A stretch of DNA of 36,568 nucleotides, taken from NCBI GenBank assembly GCA_017448245.1, contig JAFSLV010000001.1, forward strand, positions 1-36,568, written 5' to 3'. Made by a program: the position numbers and the translations under genes. Positions within the stretch are counted from its first letter, which is position 1; the number at the start of each line of letters is the position of its first letter. Positions 25,308 through 32,587 of the stretch are shown piece after piece. This stretch comes from Lachnospiraceae bacterium. GTDB taxonomy: Bacteria; Bacillota; Clostridia; Lachnospirales; Lachnospiraceae. The notes beneath the pieces were generated by a model. That model had not been told where the DNA came from. It did not search any database and saw only the letters and a program-made list of their open reading frames with translations.

Positions 25308-26931
25308 CTTCATCCTCCTCGATACGCATGTGTATGATTTCCGACAAATCCGGATAGGTGCGACCAAACGTACCGGGATCGGACATGTATTCCACGGCGA
25401 CCGGTACCTCCTTTTCGGTATGCGAACGCAAAATTCCCTCTAGCTCTTCCAGAAGTGCGGGATATGAGCCGAATGCATCGGCGTGCTGCTTGTGAAACAA
25501 TACGATTAACAATTTCCTGCCATCCTCCGTCACCGACAGCTTCGGTTGCGGCAAGGCCTGCATGTACGCCTTGAGACGGCCGGACATCGACGGAATATAC
25601 TCCTGCCAGTGTGCGGCAACCTCCCGTATCTCCTCGGGAAGCGCCACCTCCCACTTCTTTTTATCTTCCTCCGACACGGCACTCACGGTCGTCTCTTCCG
25701 TCCTTTTTTTTTCCTGTTGTCCCGTGTTTGCTCCGGGTGTAAACGCGCCGGATTCAATGAGACGCAGCGCAGCGAACACGCGGTTTTCCTGTTCCTCCAA
25801 CGCGGCAACGCGCGCTTCGATCGAAGCTTCCCCGCTGTCCGAGGAAGGCCTGCAGACACGCACCACTGTCATTTCCAGCAGGGTCCTCTTTTGCACGTCA
25901 TAGCGCATCTGCGCCTGTGTTTCGGAAAAAACGCGGATCAGACGCATGATGACCCCGATATCGGTTGATGCCGCCTGCTCCCTGAGTTCCTTCATCTGCT
26001 CGGCGGACAGATCAATGATCCGCTCCGCGCCTTCCGCGGTCTGCGCAAGCATCAGATTGCGCAGATACCAGATAAAGTCGCCGGTAAACTGTGCAAGTTC
26101 CTTTCCCTGATAGACAACCTCGTCGAGCACATCGATGGCTGCTATCACATCTCCCTTTTGCAGTGCTTCAAAAAAAGCGTGAAATACCTCCGTATCCACT
26201 GCGCCAAGAACCTCCAGCACGCGGTCATGCGTCAGCTTTTCTCCCGCATAAAACGCCACGCACTGATCCAAAAGACTCAGGCCGTCACGCAAAGCGCCGT
26301 CCGCTGCACGGGCGATGTATTCGAGCGCCGCCTTTTCGGTATCGATCTTCTCCGCGTCCGCGACCTCCCTGAGCCTCTTTTCGATAACCTTCGCCGTGAT
26401 TCTGTGAAAATCATAGCGTTGGCATCTTGAAAGAATCGTCGGCAGGATCTTCTGCGCCTCGGTGGTTGCGAGAATGAACATCACATACTCCGGCGGATCC
26501 TCGAGCGTCTTCAGGAACGCATTGAAGGCACCGGTGGACAGCATATGTGCCTCATCCACGATGTAGACCTTCTTTTTCCCCTTTACCGGAGAATACGCAA
26601 TCTCATCGATAATCTCACGCACATTGTCCACGCCGTTATTGGATGCGGCATCGATTTCGATAATGTTGAGATTGGTGCCCTCGAGTGCCGTGCGGCAGCT
26701 CTCACAATTGCCGCACGGATTGCCGTTGTCGGGCTGTTCGCAGTTGACGGCGCGCGCAAAGATCTTGGCCACGCTCGTCTTCCCTGTACCGCGTGTACCG
26801 CAAAACAAATACGCATGTCCTACGCGGTCGGAGATGATCTGATTTCGCAACGTCGTGACAATATGATCCTGTCCCTTCACGTCTTCCCAGACGGGAGGGC
26901 GAAATTTTCGATACAGTGCCTGATATGCCAT
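25300..26931 (-). CDS. dnaX: DNA polymerase III subunit gamma/tau
   Basis: This 543-residue clamp-loader ATPase has Walker A GTRGTGKT (45-52), zinc ligands Cys64, Cys73, Cys76 and Cys79, DEAH at 126-129 and sensor region [14 protein letters not shown]. After the ATPase and oligomerisation domains (to about residue 375) comes a Lys/Glu-rich linker and a tau-type C-terminal domain. An A9 run at codons 405-408 could yield a short gamma-like product by slippage. It follows pfk by 11 bp with a weak ribosome binding site (GGAG about 16 nt away), so coupling to pfk translation is likely. Confidence 0.97.
   Translation of the reverse strand: MAYQALYRKFRPPVWEDVKGQDHIVTTLRNQIISDRVGHAYLFCGTRGTGKTSVAKIFARAVNCEQPDNGNPCGNCESCRTALEGTNLNIIEIDAASNNGVDNVREIIDEIAYSPVKGKKKVYIVDEAHMLSTGAFNAFLKTLEDPPEYVMFILATTEAQKILPTILSRCQRYDFHRITAKVIEKRLREVADAEKIDTEKAALEYIARAADGALRDGLSLLDQCVAFYAGEKLTHDRVLEVLGAVDTEVFHAFFEALQKGDVIAAIDVLDEVVYQGKELAQFTGDFIWYLRNLMLAQTAEGAERIIDLSAEQMKELREQAASTDIGVIMRLIRVFSETQAQMRYDVQKRTLLEMTVVRVCRPSSDSGEASIEARVAALEEQENRVFAALRLIESGAFTPGANTGQQEKKRTEETTVSAVSEEDKKKWEVALPEEIREVAAHWQEYIPSMSGRLKAYMQALPQPKLSVTEDGRKLLIVLFHKQHADAFGSYPALLEELEGILRSHTEKEVPVAVEYMSDPGTFGRTYPDLSEIIHMRIEEDEDE
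25704..25712 (-). other. A9 slippery run in dnaX
   Basis: The mRNA-sense strand reads GG followed by nine A and GG, within codons GAA AAA AAA AGG. Insertion of one A leads to TAA about 15 codons on; loss of one A leads to TGA after about 6 codons. Either slip would give a product of roughly 410-425 residues, containing the ATPase and oligomerisation domains only. Thermus thermophilus dnaX is known to use an A9 run for transcriptional slippage to make gamma. Confidence 0.55.
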
Positions 26932-26942
26932 ATTTTGCTTTG

Positions 26943-28016
26943 TCAGTCTCCAAAAGAAACACCGAGCATCTTGGCTTCCTTGATGATGCCCGCATTTTTC
27001 GGGATGGTCTTGAGCTTGCCGGCAATCTCTTCGAGCGGCATCTTGACGATTTCCCGGTTCTGATACGCTACCATGTAGCCGTATTTTTCTTTCAGGATCA
27101 GCTGGCCCGCTTCCGCACCCAGGCGCGACGCAAAGACACGGTCATACGCATCGGGCGCCCCGCCGCGCTGCATGTGTCCCGGTACCGTGACACGGACTTC
27201 CATGCCGGTCTTTTTGGTGATCTCGTCGGCGACCTCATAGGAAACAGACGTGTATTTGCTCTTCTCCTGCTTTTTGCGCAGTTCCTTTTTGGTCAGCTTG
27301 GCGTCTTCCTTGGAGATTGCACCTTCCGCCACGGCAATAATCGTGAACCGGGAGCCCTTTTTGGCGCGCTCATTGATCTTTTCCACCACCTTCTGGATGT
27401 CGTAAGGAATCTCGGGAAGCAAAATGATGTCAGCGCCTCCCGCCATGCCGGCATTGAGCGCAAGCCACCCTGCCTTGTGTCCCATGATTTCGATGATGAA
27501 GACGCGTCCGTGAGAATCCGCCGTCGTATGAATCAGATCAATGACATTGGTTGCGATATCCACCGCAGACTGGAAGCCAAAGGTCATTTCCGTACCCCAC
27601 AGATCATTATCGATGGTCTTGGGTAGTGATACAATATGCAGCCCCTCCTTGCGCAAGAGATTTGCGGTCTTTTGCGAACCGTTGCCACCCAGGACAACGA
27701 GGCAGTCGAGCTGCAGCTTATGATAGGTCTGCTTCATCGATTCGACCTTGTCCCTGCCTTCTTCATCCGGCTCCCTGATCTGTTTGAAGGGCATCCGGGA
27801 GGAGCCTAAGATCGTGCCGCCGCGCGTCAATATGCCGGAAAACTCCTTTGCTGAAAGAATCCGGAAATCGCCGGCAATCAATCCCTTGTATCCGTTTAAA
27901 AACCCGTAAAACTCAAATTCCTCTCCGCTGTTGGCCAGACATTTGACAACACCGCGCATGGCTGCGTTCAGCGCCTGGCAATCACCGCCACTGGTCAGAA
28001 AACCTACACGTTTCAT
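26943..28016 (-). CDS. pfkA: 6-phosphofructokinase
   Basis: This 357-residue enzyme phosphorylates fructose 6-phosphate in glycolysis. Motifs: TSGGDCQALNAA at the start, GGNGSQK (110-116), PKTIDND (132-138) with the catalytic Asp, and FIIEIMGHKAGWLAL. The residue pair deciding the phosphoryl donor is Gly113 (ATP-like) with Lys133 (PPi-like), a mixed signature, and Asn112 stands where Asp is usual. The ATG at 28016 has AGGAGG upstream; a frame extension of nine codons is rejected. First gene of the operon ending with cvpA; placing it before dnaX links glycolysis and replication genes by transcription. Confidence 0.95.
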   Translation of the reverse strand: MKRVGFLTSGGDCQALNAAMRGVVKCLANSGEEFEFYGFLNGYKGLIAGDFRILSAKEFSGILTRGGTILGSSRMPFKQIREPDEEGRDKVESMKQTYHKLQLDCLVVLGGNGSQKTANLLRKEGLHIVSLPKTIDNDLWGTEMTFGFQSAVDIATNVIDLIHTTADSHGRVFIIEIMGHKAGWLALNAGMAGGADIILLPEIPYDIQKVVEKINERAKKGSRFTIIAVAEGAISKEDAKLTKKELRKKQEKSKYTSVSYEVADEITKKTGMEVRVTVPGHMQRGGAPDAYDRVFASRLGAEAGQLILKEKYGYMVAYQNREIVKMPLEEIAGKLKTIPKNAGIIKEAKMLGVSFGD

Positions 28017-28053
28017 ACACACCTCCTGTGAAATGAAAGACAATGTACCTTAA

Positions 28054-28062
28054 ATTATAGCA
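28054..28062 (-). promoter_or_regulatory. Extended -10 promoter of the pfk operon
   Basis: TGCTATAAT on the minus strand (TATAAT at 28054-28059, TG two bases before) is an exact extended -10 element. No clear -35 box. The start would give a leader of about 30 nt before the pfk ATG. Confidence 0.65.
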
Positions 28063-28159
28063 TGATTTGGCATCCCGTGCTATCCGGCTTTTCCCCCGGA
28101 TTCATGGCGCCTCGCACGGCGCGGCGTATAATCCGACCGTTTCAACGCTTTTAGGATGA

Positions 28160-28188
28160 TTGACAGGGACGAAAGCGCTCATTATAAT
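28160..28188 (+). promoter_or_regulatory. Consensus sigma-A promoter for tRNA-Ser
   Basis: TTGACA (28160-28165), 17 bp, TATAAT (28183-28188): a full consensus promoter on the plus strand. Transcription should begin near 28195, about 30 nt before the tRNA 5' end. Confidence 0.9.
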
Positions 28189-28225
28189 AAGATTTGCCGC
28201 TTTCGATATGAAAGAGCGGATATGT

Positions 28226-28312
28226 GCAGAGGTACTCAAGTGGTCCAAGAGGTGGCACTCGAAATGCTATAGGCCGGTCTCCGGTGCGTGGGTTCGAATC
28301 CCACCCTCTGCG
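28226..28312 (+). tRNA. tRNA-Ser (anticodon CGA)
   Basis: An 87-nt class II tRNA. Acceptor arms GCAGAGG/CCTCTGC pair, discriminator G follows, the T-arm has GTGGG-TTCGAAT-CCCAC, and the anticodon loop CTCGAAA gives CGA, reading UCG. The long variable arm (GGCCGGTCTCCGGTGC region) is typical of serine tRNAs. CCA is not encoded. It is followed at once by a terminator and by the AT-richer accessory region. Confidence 0.96.
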
Positions 28313-28320
28313 TTGAATGC

Positions 28321-28364
28321 AAACAGCGGAAAGCCTTGATTTTAGCGGGATTCCGCTGTTTTTT
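28321..28364 (+). terminator. Terminator of tRNA-Ser
   Basis: AACAGCGGAA (28322-28331) pairs with TTCCGCTGTT (28351-28360) across a 19-nt loop, followed by TTTT. It starts 9 nt after the tRNA. Confidence 0.85.
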
Positions 28365-28417
28365 GTATTAGAGACAACAGGTTTTTGCTGTATCAGATAT
28401 GGCTTTGAAAGTCCCCC

Positions 28418-28439
28418 AATTCTCTCCTAATTCTCTCCT
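28418..28439. repeat. Tandem 11-bp direct repeat
   Basis: AATTCTCTCCT occurs twice head to tail with no gap. It lies 106 nt past the tRNA-Ser gene in a 260-bp stretch without a gene (28313-28573). On the minus strand the stretch shows short open pieces ending near here (a frame ending in RRELGDFQSHI, another in LGENWGTFKAISDTAKTCCL), which may be remnants of an integrated element. Confidence 0.6.
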
Positions 28440-28445
28440 TTCTGC

Positions 28446-28469
28446 AAAAAATCCGGCATTTTATCCGGA
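28446..28469 (-). terminator. Likely terminator of the lipoprotein gene
   Basis: TCCGG-ATAAAATG-CCGGA (28452-28469) followed by TTTTTT on the minus strand, about 105 nt after the lipoprotein stop. The stem is only 5 bp. Confidence 0.5.
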
Positions 28470-28573
28470 GAATGCAAACCTATAGTTGTCCTTGCGGGCG
28501 TATCCGCGCAAAAAGGGTCCGGTTAAAGTGCCGGAGTTGCCATTCTGTATAGTCAAAACTTTCTTTTGCTTTT

Positions 28574-29113
28574 TTAGTTATCATTTAGACCGTCGTTGAT
28601 TTCATCGACAACTTCCCGCGCGCCGTGATAGATACTCTGCAATTCCTCCTTTGTTGCCCAGTTGTTCGTTATATTGTAATAGTACTTTTCAAACTTTGCG
28701 AGCGCATCTCTGCTGTGATTCTGTATATAATCAAACTCATAGTCACAAGTAATAAAGATTTTGCCCGGAAATGTTCTTCCACTGTTTAACGGCGATTCAT
28801 AGTCTAAATACACTTCAATCTCGCTGTTGTTAACAGGCACGATTTGCAAAGTCCCCGTATTCTCTTGATTATCACTCTTCTTTTTTGATATAACTTCTAC
28901 TTTTACAGACTGGAGACTAACTCTGTTTCCACGATTCTCTATTGCTATTTCTGTGTTATCCTTTAATAAAGAGTACCCCCCGTCTCCCTCTTCAACCATA
29001 TAACCGGATTCTGCCGCAATCCTTTCTATCTTTTCTGAAGTATCTTGCTTCGCAGAACATCCAATCAGCAGCATGATAATTGAGATGGGAATGAGAATTC
29101 TACGAACATCCAC
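28574..29113 (-). CDS. Small lipoprotein, function unknown
   Basis: This 179-residue protein has a hydrophobic N-terminus with lipobox LLIGC (Cys19), so it should be lipid-anchored on the outer face of the membrane. The rest is hydrophilic, with an N-terminal domain resembling a YMVEEGDGGYSLLKDN turn and a C-terminal helical part. I recognise no family. The start is GTG at 29111-29113, preceded by GAGGAAT at about 8 nt; this site lies inside the end of the upstream gene fragment. Base composition is richer in A/T than the first 28 kb. Confidence 0.75.
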   Translation of the reverse strand: MDVRRILIPISIIMLLIGCSAKQDTSEKIERIAAESGYMVEEGDGGYSLLKDNTEIAIENRGNRVSLQSVKVEVISKKKSDNQENTGTLQIVPVNNSEIEVYLDYESPLNSGRTFPGKIFITCDYEFDYIQNHSRDALAKFEKYYYNITNNWATKEELQSIYHGAREVVDEINDGLNDN

Positions 29114-29114
29114 C

Positions 29115-29270
29115 TTAGTATTCCTCGTTTACCGCAAGAATAAATGCATCATCCGGTGTAATTATTCTTTCTTCATACTGTAACGCATCAAAATATGCAT
29201 TGATGACATCCATAGATGCAATCAGCAGATCAATTGGTACATTGACGATCTGCGGCCTTGGGCTTTCGCT
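29115..29270 (-). pseudogene. Headless 3' fragment of an unknown gene
   Basis: Between the methyltransferase stop (29271) and the lipoprotein GTG, 51 sense codons are open and end with TAA at 29115-29117. The peptide reads like a real C-terminus (VNVPIDLLIASMDVINAYFD ... DAFILAVNEEY). No ribosome binding site precedes the only ATG in it (32 codons from the end). Its last codons contain the lipoprotein ribosome binding site, as in an intact operon. The 5' part appears to have been lost when the methyltransferase came to lie next to it. Family not recognised. Confidence 0.4.
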
Positions 29271-29888
29271 TTATTTATTGACCGAGATGATACCCGAACA
29301 AAATGACATTTTCTCAAAACTCAGGTTTGGGAACGCTTTCCTTAATTCCTCGGCAACACAATAATATTCCTCATCATCCCAGTCGTCACCACTTTCCATG
29401 CGGCATTTATCTAACTCCTCGCGGGTCTCAAAGGCAACATCTCCTATAAGAATCCTCCCGCCATCATGTAAATGATGGAGTAGTTCCCTCAGTAAAAGAA
29501 TCTTTTGTTCATCGGTTAAGTGATGGATAGAGTAAGTCGCTACAATAAAGTCATATACATGCTCTTTCAATGGTTCAACCAGACCCTGCGCGAAATCGCC
29601 CCGGTAGAGCCGGGCATCGGGCATCTTTTCAGAAGCCAGCTCAATCATTTTTGATGAAAAATCCTGGCCGTAAATTACGCAGCCTTTTTCATAAAGCTTT
29701 GCCGCCAATGTGCCGGTGCCAAAGCCAATATCAAGCACGACAGCATTTGGCTTATACATGATTGTCCTGTAAATGCTCCCTAATATGTTTTTATATCCTG
29801 CAAATGGATATTCATTGTCGTCATCGGTAATATCGACATCTGCATCATATCCGTCCGCCCATAAATCAAAGCCTTTATGATCTAACAA
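29271..29888 (-). CDS. Class I SAM-dependent methyltransferase
   Basis: This 205-residue methyltransferase has motif I VLDIGFGTGTLAAKLYEKG, then an acidic residue after strand beta-2 (IYGQDFS), GDFAQG, and IVATYSIHHL at motif II. An N-terminal FDLWADGYDADV fits the Methyltransf_11/25-type group. The substrate is unknown. The frame opens further upstream, but AGGAGG lies 7 nt before the TTG at 29886-29888, and the extended -10 promoter lies downstream of the upstream ATG, so the TTG start is preferred. It stands alone, downstream of the coiled-coil protein gene. Confidence 0.88.
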   Translation of the reverse strand: MLDHKGFDLWADGYDADVDITDDDNEYPFAGYKNILGSIYRTIMYKPNAVVLDIGFGTGTLAAKLYEKGCVIYGQDFSSKMIELASEKMPDARLYRGDFAQGLVEPLKEHVYDFIVATYSIHHLTDEQKILLLRELLHHLHDGGRILIGDVAFETREELDKCRMESGDDWDDEEYYCVAEELRKAFPNLSFEKMSFCSGIISVNK

Positions 29889-29940
29889 GGTTTCCCTCCT
29901 CAAATTGGTATTTATCTCGGTATGATGTCCGACACCTGGT

Positions 29941-29949
29941 AGTATATCA
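29941..29949 (-). promoter_or_regulatory. Extended -10 promoter of the methyltransferase
   Basis: TGATATACT on the minus strand (TATACT at 29941-29946). Transcription would begin near 29933, so the mRNA excludes the farther upstream ATG and supports the TTG start at 29888. Confidence 0.5.
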
Positions 29950-29955
29950 TAAATC

Positions 29956-29991
29956 AAGGGCTGCCGGATGATATCGCGACAGCCCTTTTTT
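29956..29991. terminator. Hairpin between coiled-coil gene and methyltransferase
   Basis: AAGGGCTG (29956-29963) pairs with CAGCCCTT (29980-29987). The T-run follows on the plus strand; on the minus strand an A-run precedes the stem and TTGATTT follows. Since the neighbouring genes are on the minus strand, it probably acts there, less efficiently, as the end of the coiled-coil gene. Confidence 0.55.
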
Positions 29992-30021
29992 ATATCATGG
30001 CAGTACTACCTTCCATTTGCA

Positions 30022-31092
30022 TTATGTTAAATCATCCACACTGATGCCCTTTATGTCCTCGGAAAGCAGGCTCAGCTTGTTCAGGATATTCTTCACATCA
30101 CCGGCAACCTCGCTCTCTGCTGCGCCGTCCCGGATACTCTGAATATCAAACTGCACCGCGGATTCCGTGATGTCTGTTGACCCGGCGTTTTCCTTCTCCT
30201 GTCTTGCGGCTCTGCCGCGTGCCACAGCTTCGGCGGCCTCCGCTTCTCCGTTTGCGCGGATGCGGGCGTTCAGCTCGTCGATCTTCGCCTGCGCCTCGGC
30301 TTTCTTCGCTTCTTCCTTCTTTGCTTCCTTCTCTTCCTCTGCTTTTTCCTTTGCCTCTTCCCGCTCTTTTTCCGCTTCTTCTTCGATATGCTCCATTGCC
30401 TCCATCGTCAGCATGGACACGGCATCCTTCTCCGCAGCGCTCATGATCTCGTCGGCTTCCTTCTGCGCATCGATCATGCTGTGATCCTTCAGACGCGCCA
30501 TTTCCAGATCGGTCGTCGACTGCACGTTGGCCGCAAGCAGCGCCTCATCCTCCGCGATCGCCCGCTCGTTCGTCATGTTGTCGGCGGCATAGTACAACGC
30601 GCGTTTTTGATATTCCGAAAGCGCTTCAAACTCGTCCGCGCTCATCCCGTCCTTGGAATTTGCCTTCATGGCTGCCTTTTGCAGCCCCTGCTCCTCTTTG
30701 CTGCCTTCCTCGATCCCGTATTCCGCACGGAGCTCCGCCAGCTTTTCGTGGTTGTCATTCACCTTCTGCTTGCGGGTGCCGAGATCCTCATTTAGTCTTT
30801 TGATGGCATCCTGCATTTCCTGACGGTTTTGATCCATGCGCTTTTCATTTTCAAACGCATCACCGACGATTTTCATCGCCTGTTTTTGGGCCTGTTGTTT
30901 TCTGGCTTCGATGCTGTTTTCGCCAAGACGCAGGGAAGACGCAGAAATACTTCCATTCGGGGAATCTGCTGCTTTGGGTGTGCGCAGGCTCTTTTCATGG
31001 TTCTTTGCCCCGGTCGCAACACGAATACCGCTTTCCGGTTCGTTCCCGGAAAGAGCCGTGACGTTGATAACGTTCTGGTTTCTGATCTGCAT
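30022..31092 (-). CDS. Coiled-coil protein without signal peptide, unknown function
   Basis: This 356-residue highly charged protein has no signal peptide or membrane segment. A Ser/Asn-rich N-terminus (about 1-60) leads to long helical parts; the section around 215-275 is almost only Glu, Lys and Ala (EEEAEKEREEAKEKAEEEKE), a strong coiled coil. The region 66-80 (QQAQKQAMKIVGDAFENEKR) looks conserved. The C-terminus is a small mixed part ending in SVDDLT. I recall similar proteins only in Lachnospiraceae; no function is known to me. It sits behind a 275-nt structured leader with a sigma-D-like promoter and a CsrA-like site at its Shine-Dalgarno sequence. Confidence 0.8.
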   Translation of the reverse strand: MQIRNQNVINVTALSGNEPESGIRVATGAKNHEKSLRTPKAADSPNGSISASSLRLGENSIEARKQQAQKQAMKIVGDAFENEKRMDQNRQEMQDAIKRLNEDLGTRKQKVNDNHEKLAELRAEYGIEEGSKEEQGLQKAAMKANSKDGMSADEFEALSEYQKRALYYAADNMTNERAIAEDEALLAANVQSTTDLEMARLKDHSMIDAQKEADEIMSAAEKDAVSMLTMEAMEHIEEEAEKEREEAKEKAEEEKEAKKEEAKKAEAQAKIDELNARIRANGEAEAAEAVARGRAARQEKENAGSTDITESAVQFDIQSIRDGAAESEVAGDVKNILNKLSLLSEDIKGISVDDLT

Positions 31093-31099
31093 GGCGAAA

Positions 31100-31110
31100 A
31101 CCTCCTTGTA
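31100..31110 (-). promoter_or_regulatory. CsrA-like site overlapping the Shine-Dalgarno sequence
   Basis: CTACAAGGAGGT matches 10 of 12 positions of the CsrA SELEX consensus RUACARGGAUGU and contains the ribosome binding site of the coiled-coil gene. A second 10/12 match, GTACAGGGGAGT, lies at 31212-31223. Two sites with one on the Shine-Dalgarno is the pattern of the B. subtilis flagellin leader. AGGAGG inherently scores well, so chance is not excluded. Confidence 0.4.
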
Positions 31111-31158
31111 GCGAAGCGCATCGAGCTTCGGCTCGATTTAAAATGCGCGGAGCGTACA

Positions 31159-31186
31159 GATACGGTCTGCTTTTCAAGACCGTATC
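31159..31186 (-). other. Perfect 10-bp hairpin in leader
   Basis: GATACGGTCT and AGACCGTATC pair without mismatch across an 8-nt loop. No T-run follows on the minus strand, so it is more likely a stability or regulatory element than a terminator. Confidence 0.6.
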
Positions 31187-31372
31187 ATTTCCTTACATAT
31201 TTTGAATCCGGACTCCCCTGTACCGGACTCCTTATCCTGTGACAGCTGTCTTATATCAGTTATCGGAGCATAGCCCTGTCTTCACAACCGAAATGATATG
31301 AAACGACCTTTTTCGGGTGCGAATGGACAGCTCATTTCGATTTTAGCGTTTTAATCCACTTCTTCATATCCT

Positions 31373-31398
31373 ATATCGGCATAAAGTGGTTGTTCTTA
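31373..31398 (-). promoter_or_regulatory. Probable sigma-D (sigma-28) promoter
   Basis: Minus strand TAAG (31395-31398), 14 bp, GCCGATAT (31373-31380). The -10 is the exact sigma-D consensus; the -35 differs from TAAA at one base and spacing is one shorter than optimal. It would start a leader of about 270 nt before the coiled-coil gene. Confidence 0.6.
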
Positions 31399-31491
31399 TA
31401 TGGTTTTTGCAATATTTCATCAAAGTGCGCCCTCTGTGCCTTACAATTTCGATGTCATTCTCCCCGGGCATTTCGATGGAAAGTATGGTAA

Positions 31492-32535
31492 TCAAGCACT
31501 TTCCCAATCAATTGATGTGAGCTGTTTGATCAGATCCTCCTCCGAGGAAGCAGCTATCGTAATACGTTTTGGCTGTTCCTCCTCTGACTCTGCTTTCTTT
31601 TCCTCTGCACGCTTTTCTTCTGTCTTTTTCTCGGCAGCTTTCTTCTCCTCAGCACGCTTTTCCTTCGTCGCCTCAATCCGTTCGCGCTGCTTCTCGGATG
31701 ATTTTTCCAGTTCAGCGAAGATGGATGTACTGCCGTCTTTGTTGAATGAAATAGAAAGATTATTCAGCGTACCATTTGCACCGCTGTTTCTGCCATATCC
31801 ATATTCCTCACAAATCCGGATTGACATATCCACAGCCGTCTGCATCCTGCGCAGTTTTTCATCGGCGTATTTTTCATCATTCGCCATACGCTCCAGTTCT
31901 TCTATGTCAAAGATTACGGAGAATTCCTTCGTCCCTTGCTTTGCCAATGTCTTCCGGTCATCACCTTTTCCTGCAATTACGAAATCGTAATCACCGTATT
32001 GCTTCCGAAGCTTGTCCAGGTACTTCTGTGCATTGGTCGAGAGCTTTGATTCCGCCGTTGTTTCCTTCTCGATCTTTTTGTTAGCGCGGTCTTCCCAACC
32101 AGGATCATTGATTGCCCGGTTGGTCACCCATTTGAGCATATATTTCGCAATTCCTGCCAGATCTTCCTTCGTTCCGCCGGCATAGGCGTCTGCCTTGACC
32201 TTTTGATATTCGTTATACGCATCCGGATCAGTGACACGCATCTGTGCTTCAACCTCGGTTCCGTTGCGTCCTTTTGCCGCACTCAGTTCTTCTTCCGTCA
32301 GCTGCTTCGGTCCCTCCAGCTCTGTGATCATCCCCTCCGGGATTTCCTTATGCTCTTCCGGGAACATACCCTTATGCGCTTCAAGTGCCGCCAGACCATC
32401 TCCCGAAAACTCCACGATCACATTGTCTTCATTCTGAGAAATCGTGTCCTTTGCACCGCTTCCGGAATCGCGGGTCTTGATCGTCTCGGAGCCTATATAA
32501 TACTGACTGTAGTTTGGATGAATCGTTGTTGACAT
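31492..32535 (-). CDS. DUF6033-like protein
   Basis: This 347-residue soluble protein has no signal peptide. A polar N-terminus (MSTTIHPNYSQYY) carries ISQNEDNVIVEFSGDGLAALE. The central domain has LSTNAQKYLDKLRKQYGDYDF and KEFSVIFDIEELERMANDEKYADEKLRRM, then ICEEYGYG and SFNKDGSTSIFAELEKSSEKQ. A Lys/Glu coiled coil follows, then the end EEDLIKQLTSIDWESA. This agrees with my memory of DUF6033, found in Lachnospiraceae, but the name is unverified and function unknown. The ATG at 32535 follows AAAGGAGG; 22 upstream codons are rejected. It lies 52 bp after the Ser/Thr-rich gene, with no terminator between. Confidence 0.8.
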   Translation of the reverse strand: MSTTIHPNYSQYYIGSETIKTRDSGSGAKDTISQNEDNVIVEFSGDGLAALEAHKGMFPEEHKEIPEGMITELEGPKQLTEEELSAAKGRNGTEVEAQMRVTDPDAYNEYQKVKADAYAGGTKEDLAGIAKYMLKWVTNRAINDPGWEDRANKKIEKETTAESKLSTNAQKYLDKLRKQYGDYDFVIAGKGDDRKTLAKQGTKEFSVIFDIEELERMANDEKYADEKLRRMQTAVDMSIRICEEYGYGRNSGANGTLNNLSISFNKDGSTSIFAELEKSSEKQRERIEATKEKRAEEKKAAEKKTEEKRAEEKKAESEEEQPKRITIAASSEEDLIKQLTSIDWESA

Positions 32536-32587
32536 GATGGTTACCTCCTTTGCGTTCTTGCTTGGAACTCTTTTCGGTAATATTTGA

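Larger units (their letters stand above)
31093..31491 (-). other. 399-bp intergenic region with structured leader
   Basis: This holds no convincing gene. Read on the minus strand: a sigma-D-like promoter at 31373-31398; three copies of ATCGAAAT (31334, 31446, 31470); GGAGTCCGG twice, 15 bp apart (31208-31216 and 31223-31231); a perfect 10-bp hairpin; a 7-bp hairpin with CGAA loop at 31120-31137; and the ribosome binding site. Only tiny open frames of a few codons occur in the leader. Confidence 0.6.
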
